The notes beneath the pieces are model-generated. The model ran no database searches, was not told the DNA's origin, and saw only the letters and a program-made list of their open reading frames with translations. DNA of 64,000 nucleotides from Sinimarinibacterium arenosum (GTDB lineage Bacteria > Pseudomonadota > Gammaproteobacteria > Nevskiales > Nevskiaceae): positions 1 through 64,000 of the forward strand of contig NZ_SUKF01000010.1 in NCBI RefSeq assembly GCF_005047655.1. Reading direction: 5' to 3'. This document shows, in pieces, positions 27,580 to 36,211 of this stretch. Made by a program: the position numbers and the translations under genes. Numbering within the stretch: position 1 is the first letter of the stretch; each line of letters starts with the position of its first letter.

Positions 27580-29304
27580 ATGACTGTGCGCTCGGTTACC
27601 CGAGCGGGTCTGCACCGGAGCTGCCTTCTGGGGCTGGTGATTTCGATGTCCGCTTGCCGCCAGCCAGCACCCGCGCCGCAGGACGACGGCGGCGTCAACC
27701 TGACCGTGCGCCCGGTCGCCAACACAATCGCCAATATTCCGCCGCAATGCTTCACCCGCACACAGGATGCCGGCAGCAAGGCGGTGCAGAATCCCTGCTA
27801 TGTCTGCCATGCCGAGGCGCCGGAGCCGAATTACCAGTCGCAACCCGAGCTGCAGCTTGCCTATGCGTTTCCGCAGGTTCACGCGGGCAGCACAACGCAC
27901 AACGACTGGAGCAATCTGTTCATCGATCGCGGTAGGCAGATTGCTGCCATCACCGACGACGACACGCTGAGCTACGTCCGCGGCGACAACTACCGCAATC
28001 AGGCCGGCGCCATCGAGCTAACCGAACGACTCAAGAACGTGCCGGCGCACTGGGACGTCAACGGCAACGGTAGCTGGGACGGCTACGTTCCCGATGCGCA
28101 GTTCCGCTTCGACGCTCAGGGCTACGACCGTACGGCCGGCGGCAAAATGACCGGCTGGCGCGCGTTCGTCTATTACCCGTTTCCCGGCGCCTTCATGCCT
28201 ACCAACGGTGCCTTCGACGACGTTCTGATCCGATTGCCGGAAGTGTTCCGTCAGGACCGCGACGGCAAGCCCAGCGAGACCGTCTACACCACCAATCTGG
28301 CCATCGTCGAAAGCCTGATCACGCGGCGCAACACGCCGATCACGGCAACTGACGAAACTGCATTAGGAGTCGATCTGGACAAGGACGGCGTGCTCGGCAC
28401 CGCCACGCAGGTCACTTTCGACTGGGCGCCGCTGGAAAAGCGCTACATGCATTACGTCGGCCAAGCCTCCACGGCGCAGGATGCCGGGCAGGTTCACCTC
28501 GCCGCGGGCCTGTTTCCCGAGGGCACCGAATTCCTGCACAGCGTGCGCTACCTCGACCTTGATGCAACCGGCGTCGTGGTTGCCGCGCCCCGCATGAAGG
28601 AACTGCGCTATAGCCGCAAGCGTCGCTGGCTGACCTACTCGGATCTGTACTCGCAATCGCTCAAAGACATCAAGGAAGCCGATCTCAACCCGGATCGGCC
28701 CGAGCAGTATCTGGGCGACCCGGAACGCGGACTGATCAGCCCATTGGGCTGGGCCTACCAGGGCTATATCGAGGACGCCCGCGGGCGTCTGCGCCCGCAG
28801 ACGCAGGAGGAATCGCAGTTCTGTGTCGGCTGTCATTCTGGACTGTCCGCCACTGAAGACGGTGCCTTCGCGTTCCCGCGCAAGATCAATCGCGGGAACA
28901 ATCATGGTTGGGAATATTGGGGATCGCGTCCGTTCCGGCAGCTGCCCGATCCGCTGCGTACCGACGGCCAGACCGAGTTCCGCAGCTATTTGCTGGCGAA
29001 CCAGGCCGGCGACGAATTCCGGGCCAATGCCGAAGTCCGTCAGCGCTTCTTCGACGAAAACGGCGCCCCGCGCGCAGCCGCCTTCGCCACGCTCGCCACG
29101 GATCTCGAAAGCCTGATGCTGCCGTCGCCGGAGCGCGCTCTGCTGCTGAACAAGGCCTACTGGCTGGTCGTGCGCGAGCAGTCCTTCGCCAAGGGCCGGG
29201 ATCCGGTGATCTCGCCCAGCGACAACGTACTGCGCGACGTCGACATGGATCAGCCCACCGGCATTGTCACACCGCTGCCGGCACCGCGGCTGGGTGCGCC
29301 CTGA
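27580..29304 (+). CDS. Diheme c-type cytochrome-like lipoprotein
   Basis: A 574-residue exported protein with two heme-attachment motifs, CYVCH at residues 73-77 and CVGCH at 415-419. The N-terminal region has a hydrophobic signal (CLLGLVISMSAC) ending at a probable lipidation Cys26. Asp/Asn-rich loops (DVNGNGSWDGY, DLDKDGVLG) look like calcium sites. I do not recognise the family. An ATG 33 bases upstream is also in frame, but it sits on the end of the terminator hairpin, so I prefer 27580. It lies between two PhoX/DUF839 genes, all on the same strand, suggesting a shared extracytoplasmic function. Confidence 0.8.
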   Translation: MTVRSVTRAGLHRSCLLGLVISMSACRQPAPAPQDDGGVNLTVRPVANTIANIPPQCFTRTQDAGSKAVQNPCYVCHAEAPEPNYQSQPELQLAYAFPQVHAGSTTHNDWSNLFIDRGRQIAAITDDDTLSYVRGDNYRNQAGAIELTERLKNVPAHWDVNGNGSWDGYVPDAQFRFDAQGYDRTAGGKMTGWRAFVYYPFPGAFMPTNGAFDDVLIRLPEVFRQDRDGKPSETVYTTNLAIVESLITRRNTPITATDETALGVDLDKDGVLGTATQVTFDWAPLEKRYMHYVGQASTAQDAGQVHLAAGLFPEGTEFLHSVRYLDLDATGVVVAAPRMKELRYSRKRRWLTYSDLYSQSLKDIKEADLNPDRPEQYLGDPERGLISPLGWAYQGYIEDARGRLRPQTQEESQFCVGCHSGLSATEDGAFAFPRKINRGNNHGWEYWGSRPFRQLPDPLRTDGQTEFRSYLLANQAGDEFRANAEVRQRFFDENGAPRAAAFATLATDLESLMLPSPERALLLNKAYWLVVREQSFAKGRDPVISPSDNVLRDVDMDQPTGIVTPLPAPRLGAP

Positions 29305-29369
29305 TTCGTATCAACCGTCGCCGTTCCGCTTCAGCGTCATCTCTCTCTTCAACCTCATCGAGTCTTGCC

Positions 29370-31199
29370 ATGATCCGCTCCCCGCAGTTCTCCCTGACGC
29401 CCTCCGCCGCCGCGCTGCTTGCGCTCGGCACCGTGTTCCTGACAGCCTGCAATAGCCCGACGGTCGATACCCGCTTCGAACCGGTCAGCGCCGCGCAGAC
29501 CGACGGTGAGAAGCGTGCCGTTCGCGCCAGCGAATCGGTAACTCTCGGAGGAAAGCGAGCCGACATCGGCTTTGTTACCCTGCTGCGCTCGGGCGAACAG
29601 CGCGGCGACAGCGAACAGCTGAACGTGTTCGGCCAGGTTCTGGATCAGACCCAGACGCCGATCATGCAGACCGACGGTTCGACCACGATCGCCGACTCCA
29701 ATGACTTCTCGTCGATCCTGCAGGTCGGCAGCAAGCTGTTCTCGGTGTCGCAGTTCGAAAGCATTCCCGGAACGATGTACCTGACCGCACTGGCGCAGGA
29801 TCCCAGCAGCGGCCGTCTCAGCGCCGAGTCCACCACGGCGCTGGATCTGTCCGGGATCTACGGCATCTGGAATCCCTGCGCGGGCAGCGTCACGCCGTGG
29901 GGCAGCCACCTCGGCAGCGAAGAGTACGAGCCGGACGCGCGCAGCGGCGACGCCTCCGCCGAAGCGATGGCTTCGTTCTTCGGCGGCGACACCTCGAAGG
30001 TCCAGGCCTATCGCTACGGTTATCCGGTCGAAGTCCGCGTCACTGACACCAGCGGCGCGCACAGCGTGGTCAAGCACTACTCGATGGGCCGGTTCGCCCA
30101 CGAGCTGTCCTATGTGATGCCGGACGAGCGCACCGTCTACGGCACCGACGATGGCACCAATGTCGGCCTGTTCATGTATGTCGCCGACACTGCGTCCGAC
30201 CTTTCCTCCGGCGCGCTGTATGCCGTCAAGTGGCATCAGACCACGCCGGCCGGGGAGTCGGATCTGATCGACGCCGACCTGAGCTGGATCAAGCTCGGCC
30301 ACGCCAGCGATGCCGAGATCGATGCGCTGATCGCCGACGGCATCCAGTTCAGCGACATCTTCGCGACGGTCGATCCCGCCGCGGACGGCACCTGCCCCGG
30401 CGCCTACACCTCCGTGAACGCCAATGGCATCGGCGAGGAATGCCTCAAGCTCAACCCCGGCATGGAGCAGGCCGCCGCGTTCCTGGAGACCCGCCGCTAC
30501 GCAGGCTACCTGGGCGCGACGACCGAATTGCGCAAGGAAGAAGGCATCAGCTTCGACGCACGCCACAATCAGCTCTATGTGGCCTACTCGGAAGTTCAGT
30601 ACGGCATGGAGGACAACAAGAAGAACGGCGCCGACAGCACCAAGTACGACGTCGGCACGTCCAACGACGTCAAGGCGCTGTTCAACAGCTGCGGTGCGGT
30701 CTACCGTTTCACGGTCGGTGAGGACAGCGATATCGGCAGCCCGTTTGTCGCGCAGTCCGCACACGGCATGATTGCCGGACGCATGACCACCGTGGCCGAT
30801 CCCGAGCGCCTGAATCCGACCACGATCGACGCCTACCCGTCCGACAGTCCGTTTGCCAACAGCAGCTGCGACGTCGACGGCTTGGCCAATCCGGACAACG
30901 TCAGCGTGATGCCGGGGCAGAACATGCTGCTGATCGGCGAGGACACCGGCAGCGGCCACCAGAACGACATGGTCTGGGCCTATCGCACCGACAGCGGCAA
31001 GCTGACCCGCATTGCGACCACGCCATACGGCGCGGAAACCACCTCGGTCTACTACTACCCGGAAATCGACGGCTTCGGCTACATCATGGCCGTGGTTCAG
31101 CACCCGTACGGTGAAAGCGACGAGGACAAGGTCACCACCGACAGTGCGGAGCGTCGTTCGTATCTGGGCTACATCGGCGCGCTGCCGCCGCACCGCTGA
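29370..31199 (+). CDS. DUF839/PhoX-like lipoprotein
   Basis: A 609-residue predicted lipoprotein (signal MIRSPQFSLTPSAAALLALG, lipobox LTAC) with a DUF839/PhoX-like body: GIWNPCAGSVTPWGSHLGSEEYEPDA, MGRFAHELSYVMPDERTVYGTDD, GISFDARHNQLYVAYSE and NPDNVSVMPGQNMLLIGEDT. Only part of the classic PhoX motif set is visible, so phosphatase activity is unproven. The ATG at 29370 is the first that gives a signal peptide; the open frame upstream is shadow of the diheme gene. It follows that gene by 65 bases and is probably co-transcribed with it. Confidence 0.83.
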   Translation: MIRSPQFSLTPSAAALLALGTVFLTACNSPTVDTRFEPVSAAQTDGEKRAVRASESVTLGGKRADIGFVTLLRSGEQRGDSEQLNVFGQVLDQTQTPIMQTDGSTTIADSNDFSSILQVGSKLFSVSQFESIPGTMYLTALAQDPSSGRLSAESTTALDLSGIYGIWNPCAGSVTPWGSHLGSEEYEPDARSGDASAEAMASFFGGDTSKVQAYRYGYPVEVRVTDTSGAHSVVKHYSMGRFAHELSYVMPDERTVYGTDDGTNVGLFMYVADTASDLSSGALYAVKWHQTTPAGESDLIDADLSWIKLGHASDAEIDALIADGIQFSDIFATVDPAADGTCPGAYTSVNANGIGEECLKLNPGMEQAAAFLETRRYAGYLGATTELRKEEGISFDARHNQLYVAYSEVQYGMEDNKKNGADSTKYDVGTSNDVKALFNSCGAVYRFTVGEDSDIGSPFVAQSAHGMIAGRMTTVADPERLNPTTIDAYPSDSPFANSSCDVDGLANPDNVSVMPGQNMLLIGEDTGSGHQNDMVWAYRTDSGKLTRIATTPYGAETTSVYYYPEIDGFGYIMAVVQHPYGESDEDKVTTDSAERRSYLGYIGALPPHR

Positions 31200-31209
31200 T
31201 CGATCCAGT

Positions 31210-31240
31210 GAATGCCACGGGCAAGTTGCCCGTGGCATTC
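31210..31240. terminator. Bidirectional hairpin between convergent genes
   Basis: A perfect inverted repeat with arms of up to 15 bases around a very short centre lies between the DUF839 stop and the convergent stop at 31290. T-tracts are weak, so termination on either strand may rely on the long stem. Confidence 0.65.
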
Positions 31241-31289
31241 AGTTCGCGTCCGGCGCACGGCGCGGCCCCGTCGAATCACCGCGCGTACG

Positions 31290-31799
31290 CTAGGGCGCGC
31301 GCTTCTTGCCGAACACGCCGGACAGGGTCACGCCAATGAAATCGCTGTCCGGATTGAAATTGCCGTGAATGCCCATTTCCAGCCCGCGCGTGGGATAGAA
31401 CAGCAGCTCGATCGGCACGCCCACCGTCGGCGACTGCTGGCGATTGGACACATCGGTCAGGCGACTGACGCCGGCGGCAACGAAAACCTTTGACGGCACC
31501 ACCGGCAGGCCGATCAGCCCGCCTACTTCCTCGGCGGTGTTGCTGGTGAACTCCAGCATCCAGCTGGCACGCAGTCGCAATAGCACCGGCCCCGCGTAGC
31601 TCATCGCGAGTACGCCCTCACCACCGCCGGTACGCTGGGCATCCCCCTTCTGCTGCCCCGACGGCGCATCGTAGTCCTGCGCACCATAGACGCCAGCCCC
31701 CAGGCTGACCCAGAAATCGCCAGCGTCACCTGACGCCTCAACCCCGGAGGCAGCCAACGCACAAACGGCCGCGAACGCGGCAATACCGATCCGATTCAT
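31290..31799 (-). CDS. Exported protein of unknown function, probable beta-barrel-like
   Basis: A 169-residue exported protein with signal peptide MNRIGIAAFAAVCALAASGVEA. The mature part alternates short hydrophobic strands with turns (SLGAGVYGAQDY, LLRLRASWMLEF, VFVAAGVSRLTDV, ELLFYPTRGLEMGIHGNF) and ends GVTLSGVFGKKRAP, resembling small outer-membrane barrels. I do not recognise a named family. The ATG at 31799 has a purine-rich AGGGGAGGG ribosome site. It diverges from the gene at 31935. Confidence 0.7.
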   Translation of the reverse strand: MNRIGIAAFAAVCALAASGVEASGDAGDFWVSLGAGVYGAQDYDAPSGQQKGDAQRTGGGEGVLAMSYAGPVLLRLRASWMLEFTSNTAEEVGGLIGLPVVPSKVFVAAGVSRLTDVSNRQQSPTVGVPIELLFYPTRGLEMGIHGNFNPDSDFIGVTLSGVFGKKRAP

Positions 31800-31934
31800 T
31801 CTGTTCCCTCCCCTTGTGAACCGACAGAAGGATGATACCGCCGGCCGGGAGTGTCTGGCATCGCGGCAGTGAACGCTGCCAAGGGGCCGTTCCGGTGCTA
31901 TATTCAAAGCCAGCTATATATCGCAAGTGCGCTC

Positions 31935-32276
31935 ATGAGAAAGATTTTTCTGCTACTGACGATGGCTGCACTCGGTGCCGCGCCAGCCCTGCATGCGGAT
32001 GTTCTGACGCTGCCCGAAGCCGAGTCAGCAACCCCTGCCGCGCCATCCTCACTGCCCCAGCGCGGCATGACGATGAACGCCGTCACCCGCCAGTTTGGCG
32101 AGCCGCTGCAACGCCACGCCCCGGCCGGCGGCGGTGGCCCGAAAACGCCGCCGATCACGCGCTGGGATTACGACGGCTTTTCGGTGTTCTTCGAAAACAG
32201 TACGGTGATCGATATCGTGGTCAAGGATGCCCCGGCGCCGCTGTCTCACGTGGACGAGCTCAGCGACGGTCCGTAA
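31935..32276 (+). CDS. Small periplasmic protein of unknown function, BamE-like fold possible
   Basis: A 113-residue exported protein with signal peptide MRKIFLLLTMAALGAAPALHA. The core GMTMNAVTRQFGEP followed by PPITRWDYDGFSVFFENS resembles the SmpA/OmlA (BamE) type of small domain. I chose the ATG at 31935 because it begins the signal peptide. It precedes aguA, but a hairpin lies between them, so co-transcription is uncertain. No function is known to me. Confidence 0.75.
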   Translation: MRKIFLLLTMAALGAAPALHADVLTLPEAESATPAAPSSLPQRGMTMNAVTRQFGEPLQRHAPAGGGGPKTPPITRWDYDGFSVFFENSTVIDIVVKDAPAPLSHVDELSDGP

Positions 32277-32338
32277 AATTCACGCCTGTCCGCAGCGTCG
32301 CCGCCATTGCGCCGAAACGCTGCCGAAGCACTATTCCG

Positions 32339-32359
32339 GGGGCGCATCAGCGCCCCTTT
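32339..32359 (+). terminator. Hairpin upstream of aguA
   Basis: GGGGCGC/GCGCCCC with a 4-base loop followed by three T lies between the small periplasmic gene and aguA. The T-run is short, so this is a weak terminator or an attenuator. The nearby in-frame ATG at 32362 begins just after it, which is one reason to prefer the aguA start at 32389. Confidence 0.5.
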
Positions 32360-32388
32360 CCATGTCCATCACCCAATACGGACCGATC

Positions 32389-33411
32389 ATGACCATCGTC
32401 TTACCGGCGGAGTGGGCCCCGCAACGCGCGGTGCAGCTGACCTGGCCGCGCCCCGACGGCGACTTCGCCGACATCTTTGCCGAGGTCGAAGCGAACTTCA
32501 CGCAGATCGCGGTGGCGATCACCCGTTTCGAGAACCTGATCGTGGCCTGCGGCGAAGATGTCGACGGTCTGCGGGAGCACCTGACCGCCGCCGGCGCACA
32601 GGCCGAACGCCTGCAGCTGTATCCGGTGCCGGCCGACGATGTCTGGGCCCGCGACCATGGGCCGATCACTGTTTTTCGCGACGGCGATGCGGTGCACCTG
32701 GACTTCGTGTTCAACGGCTGGGGCGGCAAGTTCGACGCCACGCTGGACAATCAGGTCACGCGCGCGCTGGCCGCGCAGCAGTGCTGGAATGCACCGGTGG
32801 AATCGCTGGACTTCGTATTGGAGGGCGGCGGCATCGAGTCCGACGGCCAGGGCACGCTGCTGACCACTGAACGCTGCCTGCTCGCCCCCACGCGCAATCC
32901 ACAGTTCGACAAGGCGCAGATCGAAGCCAGGCTGCAGCAGTGGTTCGGACTGCAGCGGATCCTGTGGCTGCGCCATGGCGATCTGTTGGGCGACGATACC
33001 GATGGCCACATCGACACGGTGGCCCGCTTCTGCGATGCCCGCACGATCGCCTACCAGGCGTGCGACGACGCCAGCGATCCGCACTACGCCGATCTGGGGG
33101 CGATGGCCGAGGAGCTGCGCGCGCTGCGCACTGCCGACGGCAAGCCATATCGCCTAGTGCCGCTGCCCTTGCCACAACCGATCCATGCCGACGACGGTCG
33201 CCGCCTGCCGGCCGGCTATGCCAACTTCCTGATCCTGAACGGCGCGGTGCTGGTGCCGATCTACGCCGACATCAACGACGAAGAAGCGCTTTCACGCCTG
33301 CGCCCCTGCTTCCCTGATCGGAAAGTCATCGGCATTGATTGCCGTGCACTGATTGCCCAGTATGGCAGTCTGCACTGTGTGACCATGCAAATCCCGAGCG
33401 CCGCAGCATGA
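32389..33411 (+). CDS. aguA: Agmatine deiminase
   Basis: AguA converts agmatine to N-carbamoylputrescine in the cytoplasm. This 340-residue member of the guanidino-group-modifying family begins MTIVLPAEWAPQRAVQLTW. It contains the substrate residues DDVWARDHGPI, EGGGIESDG, HGDLLGDDTDGHIDT and, near the C terminus, the catalytic Cys330 (GSLHCVTMQIP). An ATG 27 bases upstream is a possible alternative. The stop overlaps the aguB start (ATGA), so the two pathway enzymes are translationally coupled. Confidence 0.95.
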   Translation: MTIVLPAEWAPQRAVQLTWPRPDGDFADIFAEVEANFTQIAVAITRFENLIVACGEDVDGLREHLTAAGAQAERLQLYPVPADDVWARDHGPITVFRDGDAVHLDFVFNGWGGKFDATLDNQVTRALAAQQCWNAPVESLDFVLEGGGIESDGQGTLLTTERCLLAPTRNPQFDKAQIEARLQQWFGLQRILWLRHGDLLGDDTDGHIDTVARFCDARTIAYQACDDASDPHYADLGAMAEELRALRTADGKPYRLVPLPLPQPIHADDGRRLPAGYANFLILNGAVLVPIYADINDEEALSRLRPCFPDRKVIGIDCRALIAQYGSLHCVTMQIPSAAA

Positions 33412-34316
33412 CCTCCAAACAACTCCGCGTCGGCATCGTCCAGCACGCCTGCGTCGAAGACCCCAGCGTCAATCTCCGCACCTCCGAAGCCGCGATCCGC
33501 GCCGCTGCCGCACAAGGTGCGCAATTGGTGCTGTTACAGGAACTGCATACCAGTCTGTATTTCTGTCAGCACGAGTCCACGGACCTGTTTGACCTGGCCG
33601 AACCGATTCCGGGCCCCAGCAGTGACTTTCTCGGCGCCCTGGCGTCGGAACTGGGTGTGGTCATCGTCGGTTCGCTGTTCGAGCGCCGTGCCCCGGGCCT
33701 GTACCACAACACCGCGGTGGTGCTGGAGCGTGACGGCAGCCTCGCCGGCATCTACCGCAAGATGCACATCCCGGACGATCCGGGGTACTACGAGAAGTTC
33801 TATTTCACCCCCGGCGACGCTGCATCTGCCAGCAGCGGTCCGGGCTTTGCCCCGATCGACACCAGTGTCGGCCGCCTCGGGGTGCTGGTGTGCTGGGACC
33901 AGTGGTATCCGGAGGCCGCGCGGCTGATGGCGCTGGCCGGCGCCGACCTGCTGCTCTACCCCACCGCGATTGGCTGGAACCCGCAAGACCCTACCGAAGA
34001 GCAGGGTCGGCAGCGCGATGCCTGGGTTACGATCCAGCGTGCACATGCGGTGGCCAATGGCCTGCCGGTGCTGGTGGCCAATCGCGTCGGCTTCGAGCCG
34101 GACCCGACCGGTCAATGGCCGGGTGCGCAGTTCTGGGGACACAGCTTCGCCGCCGGACCCCAGGGTGAATTGCTAGCAGTGGGCGACGAACGCGAAGAAG
34201 TGCTGCTGGTCGACATCGATCTGCAGCGCAGCGAAAACGTCCGGCGCTGGTGGCCGTTCCTGCGGGACCGGCGCATTGATGCGTATGGCGACCTGACCCG
34301 TCGCTTTCGCGACTAG
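33408..34316 (+). CDS. aguB: N-carbamoylputrescine amidase
   Basis: AguB hydrolyses N-carbamoylputrescine to putrescine, CO2 and ammonia, completing the agmatine route. The 302-residue nitrilase-superfamily enzyme shows the Glu-Lys-Cys triad at Glu45 (LLQELHTSLYF), Lys118 (IYRKMHIPDDPGYYEKFYF) and Cys162 (LVCWDQWYPEAARLMAL). Conserved phrases such as GWNPQDP and FWGHSF support AguB rather than other nitrilases. The ATG overlaps the aguA stop by 4 bases. Confidence 0.96.
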   Translation: MTSKQLRVGIVQHACVEDPSVNLRTSEAAIRAAAAQGAQLVLLQELHTSLYFCQHESTDLFDLAEPIPGPSSDFLGALASELGVVIVGSLFERRAPGLYHNTAVVLERDGSLAGIYRKMHIPDDPGYYEKFYFTPGDAASASSGPGFAPIDTSVGRLGVLVCWDQWYPEAARLMALAGADLLLYPTAIGWNPQDPTEEQGRQRDAWVTIQRAHAVANGLPVLVANRVGFEPDPTGQWPGAQFWGHSFAAGPQGELLAVGDEREEVLLVDIDLQRSENVRRWWPFLRDRRIDAYGDLTRRFRD

Positions 34317-34401
34317 GGGGCCGGGCGCGGCTCCCGCTCGGCACTGCACGCGTCAGTGTCTGCACGCCCCCACAATGGGGCACGAACAGGAGGAGCCAGC
34401 A

Positions 34402-34875
34402 ATGCTGAAGAAATTGGCCTGCGCGCTCGCGCTCTCGGTCGCCGCCACAACGGCAGGCGCCGACGATGCCGCTCGGGTCAACCGCTTTGCCTGGATGAGC
34501 GGTTGCTGGGGCTTTGATACCGAAACCGGCAGTTACGAGGAGAACTGGACCGCCCCCACTGGCAACAGCATGCTCGGCGTTTCACGCCGCATCGAAAACG
34601 GCTTCACCCGCGAGTTCGAGTTCCTGCGGATTGTCACCAGCGGTGGCGGCGGCTTCGACTACATCGCCATGCCCAAGGGCGAGAGCGAGACCCGCTTCAA
34701 TACCGCGTCGATGACCAATCACAGCGTCGTATTCGACAACCCGAGCAACGAATTTCCGTCCCGGATCGTCTACGAATTCACCGCGCCGGATCAGCTCAAT
34801 GCGCGTATCGAAGGCACCTCCAACGGCCAGCCGATGGCGCTGCGCTTCCCGATGCGGCGCCGCACCTGCCCCTGA
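34402..34875 (+). CDS. DUF6265-type exported protein
   Basis: A 157-residue exported protein with signal peptide MLKKLACALALSVAATTAGA. The mature part begins FAWMSGCWGFDTETGSYEENWTAPTGNSMLGVSRRIENG and continues EFEFLRI, FNTASMTNHSVVFDNPSNEFPSRI, the pattern of DUF6265 and related lipocalin-like single-domain proteins. The ATG at 34402 has an AGGAG site 8 bases upstream. No enzyme residues are visible, and it is not clearly tied to its neighbours. Confidence 0.8.
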   Translation: MLKKLACALALSVAATTAGADDAARVNRFAWMSGCWGFDTETGSYEENWTAPTGNSMLGVSRRIENGFTREFEFLRIVTSGGGGFDYIAMPKGESETRFNTASMTNHSVVFDNPSNEFPSRIVYEFTAPDQLNARIEGTSNGQPMALRFPMRRRTCP

Positions 34876-34924
34876 TCCCTCCGACTTCCTCCACGACCCC
34901 TCTCAACTCCATTGCAGAAGACTC

Positions 34925-36067
34925 ATGAGCATGCATAACGAAGAACTTGAACTGTTTCGCGACAACGTCGTCCGCTTCTTCAAGGACACCGTCGAGCCCT
35001 ATTACGAGCAGTGGGAAAAGGACGGCATCTATCCGAAGGATCTGTACCTGAAGATGGGCGAAGCCGGTCTGCTGTGCGTGGACATGCCGGAGGAATACGG
35101 CGGCATCGGCGCCCCGTTCGCCTTCTCCTGCGTGGTTGTCGAGGAAGCGGCGCGCATGGGTTTCCTGGCGCTGGCCTCGAATCTGACGGTGCATTCCGAC
35201 ATCGCCGCTCCGTACATCCTGCATCTGGGCACCGAAGCGCAGAAGCAGAAGTACCTGCCGAAGATGGCAACCGGCGAATGCATCGGCGCGATCGGCATGA
35301 CCGAGCCCGGCGCCGGTTCCGATCTGCAGGGCATGAAGACCAGTGCCACGGCAGACGGTGACGACTACATCATCAACGGCTCCAAGACCTTCATCACCAA
35401 CGGCCAGCATGCGGGCGTCGTGGTCCTGGCGACCAAGACCGACCCCAAGGCCGGCGCCAAGGGCACGACGCTGTTCACCGTGGACACATCGCTGCCCGGC
35501 TTCAAGCGCGGACGCAATCTTGAGAAGGCCGGCCTGCATTCGGCCGATACGTCCGAACTGTTCTTCGACAACCTGCGCATTTCCAAAGACGAGATTCTCG
35601 GCCGCCTCGGCGGCGGCTTTGGCCACCTGATTGACGAGCTGCCGCGCGAGCGTCTGGTGCTGGCCGTGTCGGCCGTTGCCCACGCCCAGGGTGCACTGGA
35701 AAAAACCATCGAGTACGTGACCCAGCGCAAGGCCTTCGGCCAGCCGATCGCCAGCTTCCAGAACACGCGCTTCGTACTTGCGACCTGCAAGACGGAAATT
35801 GAGGTCCATCGCGCCTTCGTCGAGAAGTGCACGCAGCAGTACGCCGACAACACGCTGGACGTGCCGACTGCGGCGATGGTCAAGTTCGCCACCACCGAAA
35901 TGGAAGGCCGCGTCACCGATGCCTGCCTGCAGCTGTTCGGCGGCTACGGCTACATGACCGAATACGCGATCTCGCGCTTCTGGGCCGACGCGCGCATCCA
36001 GCGCGTCTACGGCGGCACCAGCGAGATCATGAAAGAAGTCATCGCGCGGTCGCTGGTCGGCCGCTGA
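34925..36067 (+). CDS. Acyl-CoA dehydrogenase 1
   Basis: A 380-residue FAD-dependent acyl-CoA dehydrogenase that oxidises fatty acyl-CoA at the alpha-beta position. Motifs in order: DMPEEYGGIGAPF, GAIGMTEPGAGSDLQGMKT, NGSKTFITNGQHAG, the substrate-binding loop RLGGGFGHLIDELPRERL, FGQPIASFQNTRF, and the C-terminal FGGYGYMTEYAISRFWADARIQRVYGGTSEI. The start at 34925 (MSMHNEELELF) is preceded by unrelated shadow sequence. It is closely related to the next gene, so the pair is a recent tandem duplication. The long-chain-type loop sequence suggests medium or long substrates, but specificity is not certain. Confidence 0.93.
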   Translation: MSMHNEELELFRDNVVRFFKDTVEPYYEQWEKDGIYPKDLYLKMGEAGLLCVDMPEEYGGIGAPFAFSCVVVEEAARMGFLALASNLTVHSDIAAPYILHLGTEAQKQKYLPKMATGECIGAIGMTEPGAGSDLQGMKTSATADGDDYIINGSKTFITNGQHAGVVVLATKTDPKAGAKGTTLFTVDTSLPGFKRGRNLEKAGLHSADTSELFFDNLRISKDEILGRLGGGFGHLIDELPRERLVLAVSAVAHAQGALEKTIEYVTQRKAFGQPIASFQNTRFVLATCKTEIEVHRAFVEKCTQQYADNTLDVPTAAMVKFATTEMEGRVTDACLQLFGGYGYMTEYAISRFWADARIQRVYGGTSEIMKEVIARSLVGR

Positions 36068-36086
36068 GCCGGCATCCGAGCGGCAT

Positions 36087-36106
36087 CCGGGCTCACCGCA
36101 GCCCGG
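36087..36106 (+). terminator. Possible weak terminator between the acyl-CoA dehydrogenases
   Basis: CCGGGCT/AGCCCGG with a 6-base loop lies just after the first acyl-CoA dehydrogenase gene. There is no T-tract. It may reduce read-through to the second paralogue. Confidence 0.35.
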
Positions 36107-36182
36107 GTGCCCCCGATGCGCGGCCACCCATTCTCCCTCGATCCGGGGAGGCGGGCGCCCTGCGCGTCAATGATGATGATCT

Positions 36183-36191
36183 CCCCCCCCC
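36183..36191 (+). repeat. Run of nine C upstream of acyl-CoA dehydrogenase 2
   Basis: Nine consecutive C follow an ATGATGATGAT stretch in the leader of the second acyl-CoA dehydrogenase gene, about 20 bases before its likely ATG. Such runs are prone to slippage. It sits outside the start I prefer, so any effect would be on leader spacing, or on the frame only if translation began further upstream. Confidence 0.7.
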
Positions 36192-36211
36192 TCCTATACG
36201 AACCTGGAACC

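Noticed and set aside
29355..31238. Long minus-strand ORF of 627 codons opposite the DUF839 lipoprotein gene
   Set aside because: It mirrors a real gene in high-GC DNA and has repetitive Val/Ala/Asp composition with no family motif, signal or ribosome site.
36183..36191. C9 tract as proof of phase variation
   Set aside because: It lies upstream of the likely start codon, so a frame switch is not supported without start-site data; kept only as an observation.
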